Counted from the first letter of the stretch, positions 35,280-44,543 are shown. The stretch is 64,000 bases of DNA from CAIKMD01 sp035605975 (GCA_035605975.1 DATNGG010000170.1:1-64000); one strand, 5' to 3'. Numbers and translations are program-made. The notes: generated by a model not told the origin, from the sequence alone.

Positions 35280-35750
35280 CTGCTCAACCTCCGATATCCC
35301 CTGCGCTTCGCGGCGGCGCATGTTCTTGCCGATATTTTTGCACGGGTTCGCTGTCCCGGACAATACGTCATCTTCCGCACGCTCGCCAGACCCGGCTCCC
35401 AAAATTTCGCCCCGGCGCAAGCGCGCGCATCCGCCGCTTGCTCACTCGGTATGGGTGTGGCGGCCCCGGCTTTGATCGCATGCGGCGTGTTCGGTGCGGT
35501 GCAGCACAGCTATGATATTAAAGTGATAACAACCTCGGCGAATTGAGATTTTCCTTCTTAAGCCGCGCCGTCCTTTACTATTATGGAAGAAGTTTGGCGA
35601 GATGGCGCGATCCCTCGATCCCATGGACGAGCAGAAAGATCCGCCGCGTTGCCTTGGGAGAGTCTTTGCAAGCCCGTCCACTGGTTAGCCGCCTCGAGCG
35701 GCGGTCGAAGCTTGACTGCCCAGGGAAGGGATCGAAGAAGAGGTTTGTCT
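35280..35750. other. gene-free stretch between divergent regulators
   Basis: 471 bp divide the minus-strand OmpR-type regulator from the plus-strand receiver gene. It has an AT-rich patch near 35510-35535 (TATGATATTAAAGTGATAA) that could hold promoters for either side. No EcfG-type match, no convincing gene and no clear hairpin were found. Confidence 0.5.
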
Positions 35751-36125
35751 ATGGAAGCACCGTTGCGGGGCCTGCGCGTCTTGCTGGTCGAGGACGAGCC
35801 CCTTGTCGCCGAGTTGATCGTCGACGTGCTCGAGATGGCGGGGTGTTCGGTGGTGGGGCCGGTCCCGCGCCTCGATGCGGCGGTCCGCGCGGCCGAGACC
35901 GAGGCGATCGATGCCGCCCTTCTCGATCTCGACCTCGCCGGCAAACGCAGCTATCCGGTCGCCGCGGCGCTCGCCGCGCGCAAGGTGCCGTTCCTCTTTC
36001 TGACGGGCTATGGCCAGGGCGCCCTCGCCCCGGAATATGCCGCCTGCCGGACCGTCGCCAAGCCCTTCAAGCCGCAGCACCTCATCGACCTGCTGGCGCG
36101 CACTGTCGAGAAGGCCGCGCCATGA
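35751..36125 (+). CDS. single-domain response regulator, FATGUY-like
   Basis: 124 residues, a lone receiver: VLLVEDEPLVAELIVDVLEM (acidic pocket), ALLDLDLAGKRSYPVA (phospho-Asp) and KPFKP. The segment VPFLFLTGYGQG resembles the PFxFATGY motif of FATGUY single-domain receivers, several of which feed the general stress response phosphorelay in sphingomonads and methylobacteria. Start 35751 is chosen by AGAGG upstream; the frame is open to 35583. It lies 16-46 bases upstream of a hybrid kinase, so it may exchange phosphate with it. The FATGUY assignment has one change (L for A). Confidence 0.85.
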   Translation: MEAPLRGLRVLLVEDEPLVAELIVDVLEMAGCSVVGPVPRLDAAVRAAETEAIDAALLDLDLAGKRSYPVAAALAARKVPFLFLTGYGQGALAPEYAACRTVAKPFKPQHLIDLLARTVEKAAP

Positions 36126-36141
36126 TGAGGCGGTGGCTGCC

Positions 36142-37893
36142 ATGCGCGAGGCACGACGAGGGAAAAATTCCGTGAGCGCGCGCTCGCTCCGCGCCGCGAC
36201 CATCATCATTCTTTTGGGTATTGCCGCGTCCGTGCTTCTCTTCGTGGCGGCGGTCTATGATCTCCGCCTCGACCTCGCGCGCGGCGGCGGCGACATTATC
36301 CTCCTCTCGATCATCGCCGGCGCTTTGGCGATGATCGTGCCCGCGGCGCTGGCGCTGCTTTTCGTTTTGCGGCGCAGTCACCGCTCGCGCAGCGTTCTTC
36401 GCGCCACGGTCAACGGCATCGCCCAAGGCGTCGCCGCCTTCCAGAAAGGCCGGCTGATCGCGTGGAACGAGCAATTCGTCGAATTGCTGGGCATTCCCGC
36501 CGGCCTGGCGGAGCCCGGCACCCCGATGTCGCGGTTCGAGGAAACGGATCGCGGTGGGCTGCTCGGCGATCTGAGCGAGCAGATGGCCCGCGCCGAAGCG
36601 ATGAACCAGACCATACAAGTGGAGCGCATCCGCGCCGACGGCGCCGTCATCAATCTCTTCTTCAGCGCGCCGCAAGACGGCATCGCGGCCTTCGGAGCGA
36701 TCGACGTGACCCTGCGCCGCCAGCGGGATCGCTTCCTCGAGCATGCGCAGAAAATGGATGCGCTCGGCCACATGACCGGCGGCATCGCTCACGACTTCAA
36801 CAATCTCCTGACTGTCGTGCTCATGAATCTCGACGTCATGCGCGAAGACCGGGCGATCATGCAGAAATTCGCCCGGCGCATCGATCTGATGACCGCCGCT
36901 GCGCAAAAGGGCTCGTCGCTCGTCAAGCAGCTGCTCGCCTATGCCCGCAAGCAGCCGCTCGAGCCGGAGGTCGTGTGCCTCGGCGATCTCGTGCCCGGCC
37001 TGCTCGATCTGGTGAAGCGCGCGATCGGCGAGGACATCGACGTCACCGTCGATTTTGCCGAGGAGATTTGGCCGACCATTCTCGATCCGGCGCAGTTCGA
37101 ATCGGCGGTGTTGAATCTGGCGCTCAACGCCCGGGATGCGATGCCCGAGGGCGGGAGCTTGGCTGTCGGACTGGCGAATGTGAGCATCGCAGATTCCGCG
37201 CTGGCGGGCGACGAAATGCCGTTTGGCGATTACGTCGTTTTCTCGTTGAGCGATACGGGCTGCGGCATGGCGCCCGCGATCGCCGCCCGCGCCTTCGATC
37301 CTTTCTTCACCACCAAGGATGAGGGCCAGGGCACCGGGCTCGGATTGAGCATGGTCTATGGCTTTGTCAAGCAGACGGGCGGCGAAATCAAGATCGCCAG
37401 CGAGATCGGCAAGGGCACGACGATCCGGCTCTTCTTTCCGAAGTGCAGCAAAGTGACGGCTGCGCCGGACGACGCGCCGGAGCCTTCCTTGCAAACCGGA
37501 ACGGAGACGATCCTCGTCGTCGAGGATGACGACAAGCTCCGTGCCACCACCGTCGGCGTCTTGAAAGATCTCGGCTATGAAATCCTTCAAGCGAGCGACG
37601 GCCCATCCGCCATCGCGATCTTGCAGACGGTTCCGTCGGTCGATTTGCTGTTCGCCGATTTGATTCTCTCGGGCTCGGTCAGCGGACAGCGGCTGGCCGA
37701 TATCGCGCGCGAGCTGCATCCTTGGATCAAGATCCTCTACACCTCCGGCTATGCCGAGCGCGCGAAGCGCTCCGGCGCGCAAAACGAGCCGGCCAGCGCG
37801 CTGCTCAGCAAGCCCTACCAGATCGCTGAATTGGCGGCCAAGGTGCGCAACGTGCTCGGCAATCCTCACCTGCTGGAGCGGCGGACGGCGTAG
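36142..37893 (+). CDS. membrane hybrid histidine kinase
   Basis: 583 residues. Two N-terminal membrane segments (about 20-45 and 55-80), a PAS-like domain (ATVNGIAQGVAAFQKGRLIA), HisKA with H217 in GGIAHDFNNLL, HATPase (NLALNARDAMPEGG, TGCGMAPAIAARAFDPFF, GTGLGLSMVYG) and a C-terminal receiver (ILVVEDDDKLRA; LFADLILSG; LLSKPYQIAE). A GTG at 36172 with a GAGGGA site nearby is an equally good start. It follows the FATGUY-like receiver by 16 bases, so they probably form one transcript. The signal is unknown. Confidence 0.9.
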   Translation: MREARRGKNSVSARSLRAATIIILLGIAASVLLFVAAVYDLRLDLARGGGDIILLSIIAGALAMIVPAALALLFVLRRSHRSRSVLRATVNGIAQGVAAFQKGRLIAWNEQFVELLGIPAGLAEPGTPMSRFEETDRGGLLGDLSEQMARAEAMNQTIQVERIRADGAVINLFFSAPQDGIAAFGAIDVTLRRQRDRFLEHAQKMDALGHMTGGIAHDFNNLLTVVLMNLDVMREDRAIMQKFARRIDLMTAAAQKGSSLVKQLLAYARKQPLEPEVVCLGDLVPGLLDLVKRAIGEDIDVTVDFAEEIWPTILDPAQFESAVLNLALNARDAMPEGGSLAVGLANVSIADSALAGDEMPFGDYVVFSLSDTGCGMAPAIAARAFDPFFTTKDEGQGTGLGLSMVYGFVKQTGGEIKIASEIGKGTTIRLFFPKCSKVTAAPDDAPEPSLQTGTETILVVEDDDKLRATTVGVLKDLGYEILQASDGPSAIAILQTVPSVDLLFADLILSGSVSGQRLADIARELHPWIKILYTSGYAERAKRSGAQNEPASALLSKPYQIAELAAKVRNVLGNPHLLERRTA

Positions 37894-38114
37894 TCGCGCT
37901 CGAGCGGATGCGACGCACTCGCGCGCTTGCCGACACTTTAAATTCATTCAAAAAAATCACAAACCGCCGCGCTTCGCCCGGCCTAGAGTGGCGCTACCGA
38001 GTTCCCGCGGAGCGAATGCTGGAACGATTGGGCGTCGAGATGTTTTGACGCCCGCAGGAATGCGATCCCGCGCCGACAGCTCGGTTCGCGGCATGGATTC
38101 GATGGGGGCCTGAG

Positions 38115-38804
38115 ATGACACATACAATAGCCGTCGTTGACGACGACAAGGTTCTCCTCAGTTCGATCTCGCTCGCTCTTGAGGGCGAAGGCTACGCCGT
38201 CTCCGCCTATTCGGACGGTTTCGAAGCGCTGAAAGCGGTAACGACGCATCCGATCGATCTCGCGGTGCTCGACATCAAGATGCCGCGCATGGACGGGATC
38301 GAGTTGCTGAGCCGGATCCGCAAGACTAGCGCCGTCCCGGTGATCTTCCTCACCTCGCGCGACGACGAGGCGGACAAGCTGTTCGGGCTGCGCGCCGGAG
38401 CCGATGACTACATCACCAAGCCGTTCTCCTATCGCTTGCTGCTCGCGCGGATTCAAGCGCTGCTGCGTCGGGGCAAGCTCGCGGCGGGCGCCGAAAAGGA
38501 TTTGGCGATCGAGCGCGGCGATTTGCGGCTCGATCCGGCGCGGCATCAATTCGTCTGGAAGGGCAGGAACGTCGATCTCACCGTCACCGAATTCCTGCTT
38601 CTCAAATGCCTGGTCGTGCGGCCCGGCCTCGTCAAAACCCGCAACCAGCTAATGGACGCGGCTTATGGCGAGCACAGCTATGTCGACGACCGGACCGTCG
38701 ACAGCCGCATCAAGCGGCTGCGCAACAAGTTCAAATCGGTCGATCCCGAGTTCGAACAGATCGAAACCATTTACGGCATCGGCTACCGCTACCGCGACCA
38801 ATAG
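38115..38804 (+). CDS. ChvI-like response regulator
   Basis: 229 residues: receiver (IAVVDDDKVLLSSISLALEG; phospho-Asp in DLAVLDIKMPRMDG; ITKPFSYRLL) and OmpR-type winged helix (VDLTVTEFLLLKCLVVRPGL, YVDDRTVDSRIKRLRNKFK, TIYGIGYRYRD). The DNA-binding part closely matches ChvI, the envelope and acid-stress regulator of rhizobia, but ChvG is absent here, so it is a ChvI paralogue rather than ChvI itself. A marginal promoter match (GGAAC 38021, 16 bases, GTT 38042) lies upstream. The hybrid kinase ending at 37893 is a possible partner. Confidence 0.9.
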   Translation: MTHTIAVVDDDKVLLSSISLALEGEGYAVSAYSDGFEALKAVTTHPIDLAVLDIKMPRMDGIELLSRIRKTSAVPVIFLTSRDDEADKLFGLRAGADDYITKPFSYRLLLARIQALLRRGKLAAGAEKDLAIERGDLRLDPARHQFVWKGRNVDLTVTEFLLLKCLVVRPGLVKTRNQLMDAAYGEHSYVDDRTVDSRIKRLRNKFKSVDPEFEQIETIYGIGYRYRDQ

Positions 38805-38880
38805 CGCAAGCGGCGCAGCCCAATACCGCATCGAGCGCAGCTCCCGGCGCGGCGCCCGCCGCGCCGGTGCGCCCGCTGCG

Positions 38881-39030
38881 CTATCCGAACAGCAAGACGA
38901 GGATCACGATCAAAAGGATGAGGCCGCCGCCGCCCGCGGGGTAATACCCCCAACTGGCGCTATAGGGCCAAGCCGGAAGGGCGCCGATGATCAGAATGAT
39001 GAGGACGATGATCAACAAGGTACGAATCAT
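38881..39030 (-). CDS. DUF3309 small membrane protein
   Basis: 49 residues: IRTLLIIVLIILIIGALPAW, PYSASWGYYPAGG and a second membrane segment ending VLLFG. The ALPAWPYSxSWGYxPxGG core and two-helix topology are the DUF3309 signature. GGAGAG lies 8 bases before the ATG. Such proteins are very common, often in several copies, in rhizobial genomes next to stress genes; function unknown. It ends 77 bases from the convergent ChvI-like gene. Confidence 0.85.
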   Translation of the reverse strand: MIRTLLIIVLIILIIGALPAWPYSASWGYYPAGGGGLILLIVILVLLFG

Positions 39031-39134
39031 GAGCGATGCTCTCCGTTGCCGTTGGTTCGCAAGCTTTTGCGCGGGCGTCGCTGAGAGGCCGGTCTCGCGC
39101 AGTGAGGCCGGTGTCGTGGGTCACATCGAGAAGG

Positions 39135-39665
39135 TCAGGTCGAAAGCGCCAGATCGCTGGTTTCATTGGCTTCGCTCGGCCGCTTCTCGCTCTTTTCTCG
39201 GCCAAGAGCGCGTTCGAGCGCGCTGCGTCCCCGGCTCACGCGGCTTTTGACGGTGCCCTGGGCGCAGCCGACGATCTCCGCCGCCTCCTCGTAGCTGAAG
39301 CCCCGGGCCGCGACGAGGGTCAGCGCGTCGCGCTGCACCGGCGGCAAGGCGCCGAAAGCGCGCTCGAAATCGCGCATATCGAGATGCGCGTCCTGCTCGC
39401 CCTCCTGGCCGGCCGGCCGCGGAATGTTCGCGAGCGCCGCCATGCGCGAGCGCGTGCGCAGCTCGTTGTAAAACTGGTTGCGCAGGATCGTCGCAAGCCA
39501 CGCTTTCATGTTGGTTCCCGGGGCGAATTTGTCGCTGTTGCGCAGCGCGCGCAGCGCGGTCTCCTGCACCAAATCGTCGGCCAGGGCGCGGTCGCGGGCG
39601 AGAAACTGCGCAAAGGCGCGCAAACGGGGGAGGTTCTCGACGAGAGCTTCTTGAAACGGCGGCAT
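39135..39665 (-). CDS. EcfG-type ECF sigma factor 2
   Basis: 176 residues, roughly three-quarters identical to ECF sigma factor 1 (LARDRALADDLVQETALRAL, PGTNMKAWLATILRNQFYNE, FSYEEAAEIVGCAQGTVKSR). GGAGAA lies before the ATG at 39665; the frame is open nine codons further. The upstream 86-bp element is also shared with sigma factor 1, pointing to duplication of the whole unit. The C-terminal 15 residues differ fully (REKSEKRPSEANETS here). No anti-sigma factor gene is adjacent. Differences may reflect specialisation for different promoters. Confidence 0.9.
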   Translation of the reverse strand: MPPFQEALVENLPRLRAFAQFLARDRALADDLVQETALRALRNSDKFAPGTNMKAWLATILRNQFYNELRTRSRMAALANIPRPAGQEGEQDAHLDMRDFERAFGALPPVQRDALTLVAARGFSYEEAAEIVGCAQGTVKSRVSRGRSALERALGREKSEKRPSEANETSDLALST

Positions 39666-39719
39666 GATTTTGTTCTCCTGTCTGCCTCGCAAGCGAATCG
39701 ACGTGAAATTCTGTGCAGT

Positions 39720-39805
39720 CGATTACGGCAGCAAGTTGACGGGAAGCGCCGTTTCCTGTGCGGCTCGGAACATCTCATTTATAAATTGCAAAATGTCTCA
39801 AAATT
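39720..39805 (-). repeat. upstream element shared by the two ECF sigma genes, copy 2
   Basis: Counterpart of 13258-13343 with the palindrome ATTTATAAAT at 39777-39786, ending 55 bases before the start of ECF sigma factor 2. The conservation is strongest at TGAGACATTT, the palindrome with the following GAGATGTT, and CTTCCCGTCA or TTTCCCGTCA. The gene for the hybrid kinase on the same strand lies just upstream. Confidence 0.7.
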
Positions 39806-39850
39806 ATCGCGCGGTGGCCGCGCCGCTCGCGCGCGTGCCGGTGATGACGC

Positions 39851-41902
39851 TTAGCACTCACTCAGCATCGCGCGCACTTTCGCCGCGAGCTGGTCGAATG
39901 AAAACGGCTTGCCGATCATCTGCACGCCTTGGTCGAGGCGTCCGTGATGCACGATGGCGTTGCGCGTGTACCCGGTGGTGAACAGCACCTTCAAGTCGGA
40001 TTTGCGGTGCAAGGCTTCGTCGGCGAGTTCGCGGCCATTCGCGCCGCCCGGCATCACAATGTCGGTGAAGAGTAAATCCACGTCGTTGACGCGATCGAGA
40101 ATGTCGAGCGCCATCGCCGCGCCCGAGGCCGCGAGCACGTGGTAGCCGAGATCGGTCAGTATTTCGACCGTGTATTCGCGCAGCGCATCGTCGTCTTCGA
40201 CGACGAGAATGGTCTCGGCTCCGATCGCCCGCGGCACGCCGTGCATCTTGCCGAACTCGGTTTCCTTGGCATCGCTGCCGAGGTACCGGGGCAGGTAGAT
40301 TTTCACCGTGCTGCCCTCGCCGACTTCGCTGTAGATCTTGACGTGCCCGTTCGACTGGCGGACGAAGCCATAGACTTGGCTGAGGCCGAGCCCCGTTCCC
40401 TTGCCGATCTCCTTGGTCGTGAAGAAGGGCTCGAAGACGCGCTCGAGAGTCGCTTTCGTCATGCCGAGCCCGGTATCGGCGATCGCGATCAGGATGTATT
40501 GCCCCGGCTTCAGCGGCTCGGGCAGGGCCGCGACGTAAGCCTCGTCGAGATGGCAATTGGCGGTTTCGATCGTGAGCTTCCCGCCCCGGGGCATGGCGTC
40601 GCGCGCGTTGACCGCCAAATTCAGAATCGCGTTTTCGAGCTCGTTGAAGTCGACACAGGCCTTCCAGAGACCCGCCGCGAGCACGGACTCGAGCGCGACG
40701 GTCTCGCCGAGCGTGCGGCGCAGAAATTCTGACATGCCGGCGACCAGCTTGTTGGGATCGAGCGGCTTTGGGTCCAAGGGTTGCTGGCGCGAGAAAGCCA
40801 GCAAGCGCTGCGTCAGCGTCGCGGCCCGCCGCGCGCCCTGCATTGCCATGTCGCGGCCGCGGGTGATGCGCGCTGCGGCCGGCGAGGCCCCGATCGAGGG
40901 GATGTGAGCGCCAATGATGTCGAGGCCGCCGAGGATGATCGTGAGAAGGTTGTTAAAGTCATGCGCGACGCCGCCGGTGAGTTGGCCGACCGCCTCCATC
41001 CTTTGCATTTGGCGCAGCGAGGCATCGGCTCTCCGACGCGCTTCGCTTTCCGCTTCGAGCGCGCGGCTATGTTCCTTCGCTCGTTCTCCCATGCTCTTGG
41101 CGAATGCTTCGCTTTCAAGCATCGCGCGCTTGCGCTCGGTGATGTCGAGGTTCACGCCGACGACGCGGGTCGGCTTCCCCTCGGCGTCGTAGAAAATGGC
41201 GTAGCGTGCCTCGATCCATTTCGTCGCGCCGTCCGGCGGAACGACGATGCGGAATTCGGCGATGGCGTCGGAGCCACGCACTCGGAACGCCGTCTCGAGC
41301 ACATCCGTCACATGCGACCGATCATCGCGATGAAGCAGATCGATCCAGGTTTCGTAACGCCCGTCGAACGCCGTCAAGGCATCGAGCGCAAGAAAATTGG
41401 GCGACAGCCGCACGACGCCGGTCTCCACATACCACTCGAAGAATCCGATCGGCCCGGCCTTCTGAGTGAGATCGTGCAAGGTTTGGCTGTCGAGCGCGGC
41501 GTTCGGGACGGCGCCCGCGCCGGCGACGTCCTCCAGCATTCCGACGATGCCGATCAGCCGGCCTTTTGAATCCTCCCAGGGAAATTTTCGCGCAACGAAA
41601 CGGCGCCCGCCCAAACTCTCCTCGATCGCGAGCGGCGCGCGCGTCTCCATGACAAGCTGGTCCGAGGATCGAATCGTTTGCGCCGCCGCGGCCGGCAGGA
41701 TGTCCTCGTCCCGGCAGCCGAGGAGCGCGGTGGTGGTAGCGAGCTGCATCGCCTCAGCCATCGCCTGGTTGGCAGTCAGGTAAACGCCTTCGGCGTTCTT
41801 GACAAAGACGGGATCGCTGCTGGCGCGGACGAGCGCTTCGACCAAGGTCTGCGCGTCGCCGGCCCGCCATCGCTTCCGTCCCGGTGCCCGACTGCCACTC
41901 AT
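39851..41902 (-). CDS. hybrid sensor histidine kinase (PAS-PAS-HisKA-HATPase-REC)
   Basis: 683 residues, soluble. PAS 1 (about 20-125, VFVKNAEGVYLTANQAMAEA), PAS 2 (about 150-260, VVGVNLDITERKRA), a short coiled coil, HisKA with H314 in GGVAHDFNNLL, HATPase (NLAVNARDAMPRGG, GTGLGLSQVYG) and receiver (ILVVEDDDALREYT; LFTDIVMPGG; MIGKPFSFDQLA). GGGAGAG precedes the ATG at 41902, chosen over an ATG 18 codons earlier. It lies 185 bp upstream of ECF sigma factor 2 in the same direction; sigma factor 1 also sits beside a PAS hybrid kinase, which hints at a duplicated kinase-sigma pairing. Confidence 0.92.
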   Translation of the reverse strand: MSGSRAPGRKRWRAGDAQTLVEALVRASSDPVFVKNAEGVYLTANQAMAEAMQLATTTALLGCRDEDILPAAAAQTIRSSDQLVMETRAPLAIEESLGGRRFVARKFPWEDSKGRLIGIVGMLEDVAGAGAVPNAALDSQTLHDLTQKAGPIGFFEWYVETGVVRLSPNFLALDALTAFDGRYETWIDLLHRDDRSHVTDVLETAFRVRGSDAIAEFRIVVPPDGATKWIEARYAIFYDAEGKPTRVVGVNLDITERKRAMLESEAFAKSMGERAKEHSRALEAESEARRRADASLRQMQRMEAVGQLTGGVAHDFNNLLTIILGGLDIIGAHIPSIGASPAAARITRGRDMAMQGARRAATLTQRLLAFSRQQPLDPKPLDPNKLVAGMSEFLRRTLGETVALESVLAAGLWKACVDFNELENAILNLAVNARDAMPRGGKLTIETANCHLDEAYVAALPEPLKPGQYILIAIADTGLGMTKATLERVFEPFFTTKEIGKGTGLGLSQVYGFVRQSNGHVKIYSEVGEGSTVKIYLPRYLGSDAKETEFGKMHGVPRAIGAETILVVEDDDALREYTVEILTDLGYHVLAASGAAMALDILDRVNDVDLLFTDIVMPGGANGRELADEALHRKSDLKVLFTTGYTRNAIVHHGRLDQGVQMIGKPFSFDQLAAKVRAMLSEC

Positions 41903-42153
41903 CTTACCGAACTCTCCCATCTTGCGGGCTCGCGGCCCGGAGCCAAGATCGACCATGGCGCAACGCGCCGCACTCCGAAAACCGCCGATCGTAGGAGGAA
42001 GCTCCCTTCATTCTGTAAATTGAGCGCGGCCTTCGATGTATCCTGCCCAGGCAAGAATGCGCCTCTCAAGGAAGGAGAAAGCGCGGCGTTGCGTTTGCGC
42101 TGTGACTATTTCGAGGCGAGTTGAATCGATGCGGGCACGGTTCGCGCGGCACG

Positions 42154-44022
42154 TCACAAGGCTTGCGGCTCGGGCTCCGCCGCGACACCGCCGCGTCCGG
42201 TTTCGCTGAGCGTCGCGACCGACCATTCGATCGCTTGCTGCAGCGAGCTCGCGACGAAATCGGCGCCGGTCTCGCCAAGCGCGTTCTGGCTTCGGGCGTC
42301 TTCCTCGCTCAAGGTCCAAAATCCCGCGATGATGCGCGCCCCGGGCAATCTTCGGCGCAAACGGCGGGTCAGGTAGCGCGCATTCGTAAACCCGCCCGCT
42401 TCGAGATAAGAGAGGCAGGCGAGGTCCACGCCCGTCGCATCGAGCTGCACGATGTTCGACGCCGAAACGGCCTCGCTCGAGACGATGCGCGCTTCGATGC
42501 CGCGCTTCTCGAGGAGCTGCGCCAACATCGCGGCCGCGGCCTCGTCGAGCGAGCCGCGTCCCGCGATGCAGAGCACGCGGCCGGGCGTCGCGATCTTCAA
42601 ATCTTCCGGCCGCACCAGCGCGCGACCGGTTCCATCCTTCGCCTCCGCCTGCTCCGGCGGCACGTCGCTATGCTCCGACAAATCGTCGACCACGGTTTCG
42701 ACGGACTCTTTGATTTGCACGCGGCGCGAATGATCGAGGGCGCCGCGATTGACGTCGAATTGCGCGAGCGCCAAGCCCTTGATCGCCACTTCATCGTAAT
42801 AGGCGGAAAGAGTCGTCGATTTGAGATATTGCTCCGCCTGATGGGCCACCTCGTCGGGATCGCCGGCGAGGATGCGTTGATAAAAGCTTTCCTCGGGCGC
42901 AAGCGCGGGCTGGTCGCCGAACAGCACGTTGAGGAATTGCATATGCTCGGCGTGGCGCCCCAGAACCACCAGGCACACGGTGAGCGGCGTCGACAGCAGC
43001 AAGCCGATCGGGCCCCACAGCCAAGCCCAGAAAACCGCCGAGACCACCACCGCCACCGCCGACAGCCCCGTGCTGTGCCCGTAGATCAGCGGCTCGACGA
43101 TTTGCCCCATGATCGGCTCGACGACGATGAAGAGACCGAGCGTCCAGAACAAGCTCGACCAGCCGGGATCGACGGCAACGGCGATGATGGCAGGGAACAG
43201 CGCGGCAATCGGTGCGCCGATATAGGGCACGAAGCGCAGGCACATTCCGAGAACGCCCCACAGCACGGGATTGGGCAGGCCGATAATGTCGAGGCCGATA
43301 CCGATCAGAATGCCGAAAGTGGCGTTGATTCCGGTCTGCGCCAGGAGATAGCGGCTGAGCCGGTGCGCGGCATCGTCCAGGGCGCGGGTCGTCCGCTGCA
43401 GATCGTGCCCGCCCGCGAGGCGAATGAAGCGGTCGCGCAAATCCTCGCGCTGCAGCAAGAAGAAGAACACGAAGATCACCACCACGCCCGCCGTCGCCAG
43501 CGGCTCGAGCAGCGGTCCGATGACGGTCGGGATGATCTCGAGCGCGCTCGGCGCGGATTTTTGGATTTCGACCGGGATCGGCGGCTGCGACGGATTGGCG
43601 GGTTGCGTGGGTGTCGGCTCGGCCGATGGCTTTCCGGCGAGCAAAGGCAGGGCCGAAGAAACCTCGTTGCTGAAATCGCGCAAGGCTTCGGTCGCGCGCC
43701 CGACGATGCCGCCCTCGCTGGTGGAGCTGTGCAGCGACTGCAGCTTCTGCACGATGTTGGTCTGGTACTGCGGCAGATTCTCGGCGAGATGCGCCACTTG
43801 GCTGCCGATGAGCGAGCCGACGCCGAGGATCACCAGAAAGGCCAGCAGCACGACCAGAAGGACGGAGGGCACGCGGCCGAAATGCCAGCGCCGCAGCAGG
43901 ACAACCGGCGGCGCCAGCGCGAAGCTCAGCAGCACGGCGAGCGCGAACGGAACCAAGATCGCGCGGGCGAGATAGAGCGCGACGACCGCTATAACGAGAG
44001 TGACGATCGCGCCCGGCCTCAC
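42154..44022 (-). CDS. AI-2E family transporter with C-terminal extra domain
   Basis: 622 residues, GTG start. Residues 1 to about 360 are an AI-2E/PerM-type membrane domain with about eight helices (FALAVLLSFALAPPVVLLRR, FFLLQREDLRDRFIRLAG, PNPVLWGVLGMCLRFVPYIG, LSTPLTVCLVVLGRH). After a linker the last 150 residues form an alpha/beta domain (VLCIAGRGSLDEAAAAMLAQ, IEARIVSSEA, VDLACLSYLEAG, GARIIAGFW) that looks like a Rossmann or B12-binding fold without the cobalamin His motif. The transported substrate in this family is rarely known. SemiSWEET gene upstream, 64-bp gap. Confidence 0.88.
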   Translation of the reverse strand: MRPGAIVTLVIAVVALYLARAILVPFALAVLLSFALAPPVVLLRRWHFGRVPSVLLVVLLAFLVILGVGSLIGSQVAHLAENLPQYQTNIVQKLQSLHSSTSEGGIVGRATEALRDFSNEVSSALPLLAGKPSAEPTPTQPANPSQPPIPVEIQKSAPSALEIIPTVIGPLLEPLATAGVVVIFVFFFLLQREDLRDRFIRLAGGHDLQRTTRALDDAAHRLSRYLLAQTGINATFGILIGIGLDIIGLPNPVLWGVLGMCLRFVPYIGAPIAALFPAIIAVAVDPGWSSLFWTLGLFIVVEPIMGQIVEPLIYGHSTGLSAVAVVVSAVFWAWLWGPIGLLLSTPLTVCLVVLGRHAEHMQFLNVLFGDQPALAPEESFYQRILAGDPDEVAHQAEQYLKSTTLSAYYDEVAIKGLALAQFDVNRGALDHSRRVQIKESVETVVDDLSEHSDVPPEQAEAKDGTGRALVRPEDLKIATPGRVLCIAGRGSLDEAAAAMLAQLLEKRGIEARIVSSEAVSASNIVQLDATGVDLACLSYLEAGGFTNARYLTRRLRRRLPGARIIAGFWTLSEEDARSQNALGETGADFVASSLQQAIEWSVATLSETGRGGVAAEPEPQAL

Positions 44023-44086
44023 GCGCGCTCTGCCTGCGCTGGGGCGTGTCGCCGTGCGTCGCCGCCGCGCGGCTTCGGTTGCACGC

Positions 44087-44401
44087 TCATGGGGAAACTT
44101 CTCGCTCGGGCGATTGAGCGCTGCGCGCGTCGTGCCGCCGTTTGTTGCGGATATAGATCCATTGTCCGGCGAGCGCAGTCAAAAGAATGAGCGCGTTCGT
44201 CGCAACGAAAACCCCGTCGTCTTGCAGCCAGCTGTAAACGACGAACCCGATCGATGCCGAAACCTGACCGACGAAAAGCCAGCGCGACACGCCTCGCCAA
44301 GTCCCATCGCGCCATTGCGAATAGACCTGACGGGTCAGTGTCGCAAGCAGCACCGCGGCTGAGGCCCACCCGATGATCTCCGCGCCTATTCTGCCCTCCA
44401 T
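44087..44401 (-). CDS. SemiSWEET-like PQ-loop protein
   Basis: 104 residues with three membrane helices: EIIGWASAAVLLATLTRQVY, a middle SRWLFVGQVSASIGFVVYSW and a final ATNALILLTALAGQWIYI. This is a single triple-helix unit as in SemiSWEET sugar carriers, which work as dimers. The QVYSQWRDGTWRGVSRWL region takes the place of the PQ motif. GGAAGAGA precedes the ATG; 63 extra in-frame codons upstream have no ribosome site. Cargo unknown; in this stress context a sugar is possible. It ends 64 bp before the AI-2E gene and may be cotranscribed. Confidence 0.8.
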   Translation of the reverse strand: MEGRIGAEIIGWASAAVLLATLTRQVYSQWRDGTWRGVSRWLFVGQVSASIGFVVYSWLQDDGVFVATNALILLTALAGQWIYIRNKRRHDARSAQSPEREVSP

Positions 44402-44543
44402 TCTCTTCCGGCCCGGAAGACCTGGCGGGCTCTTTCGTACTCTCTTGTCGTCGCCGGCGGATTGCGCGCCGGCGCTTTTCCCGTCCCTGTCTCTCGCGCA
44501 GCGCCGGTCGCCTGCCTCGCCGCCGCAACGGCGAGGTGCAGCT

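Noticed and set aside
38021..38044. GGAAC, 16 bases, GTT upstream of the ChvI-like gene
   Set aside because: Spacer to GTT is one base shorter than the other sites; not counted as a promoter.
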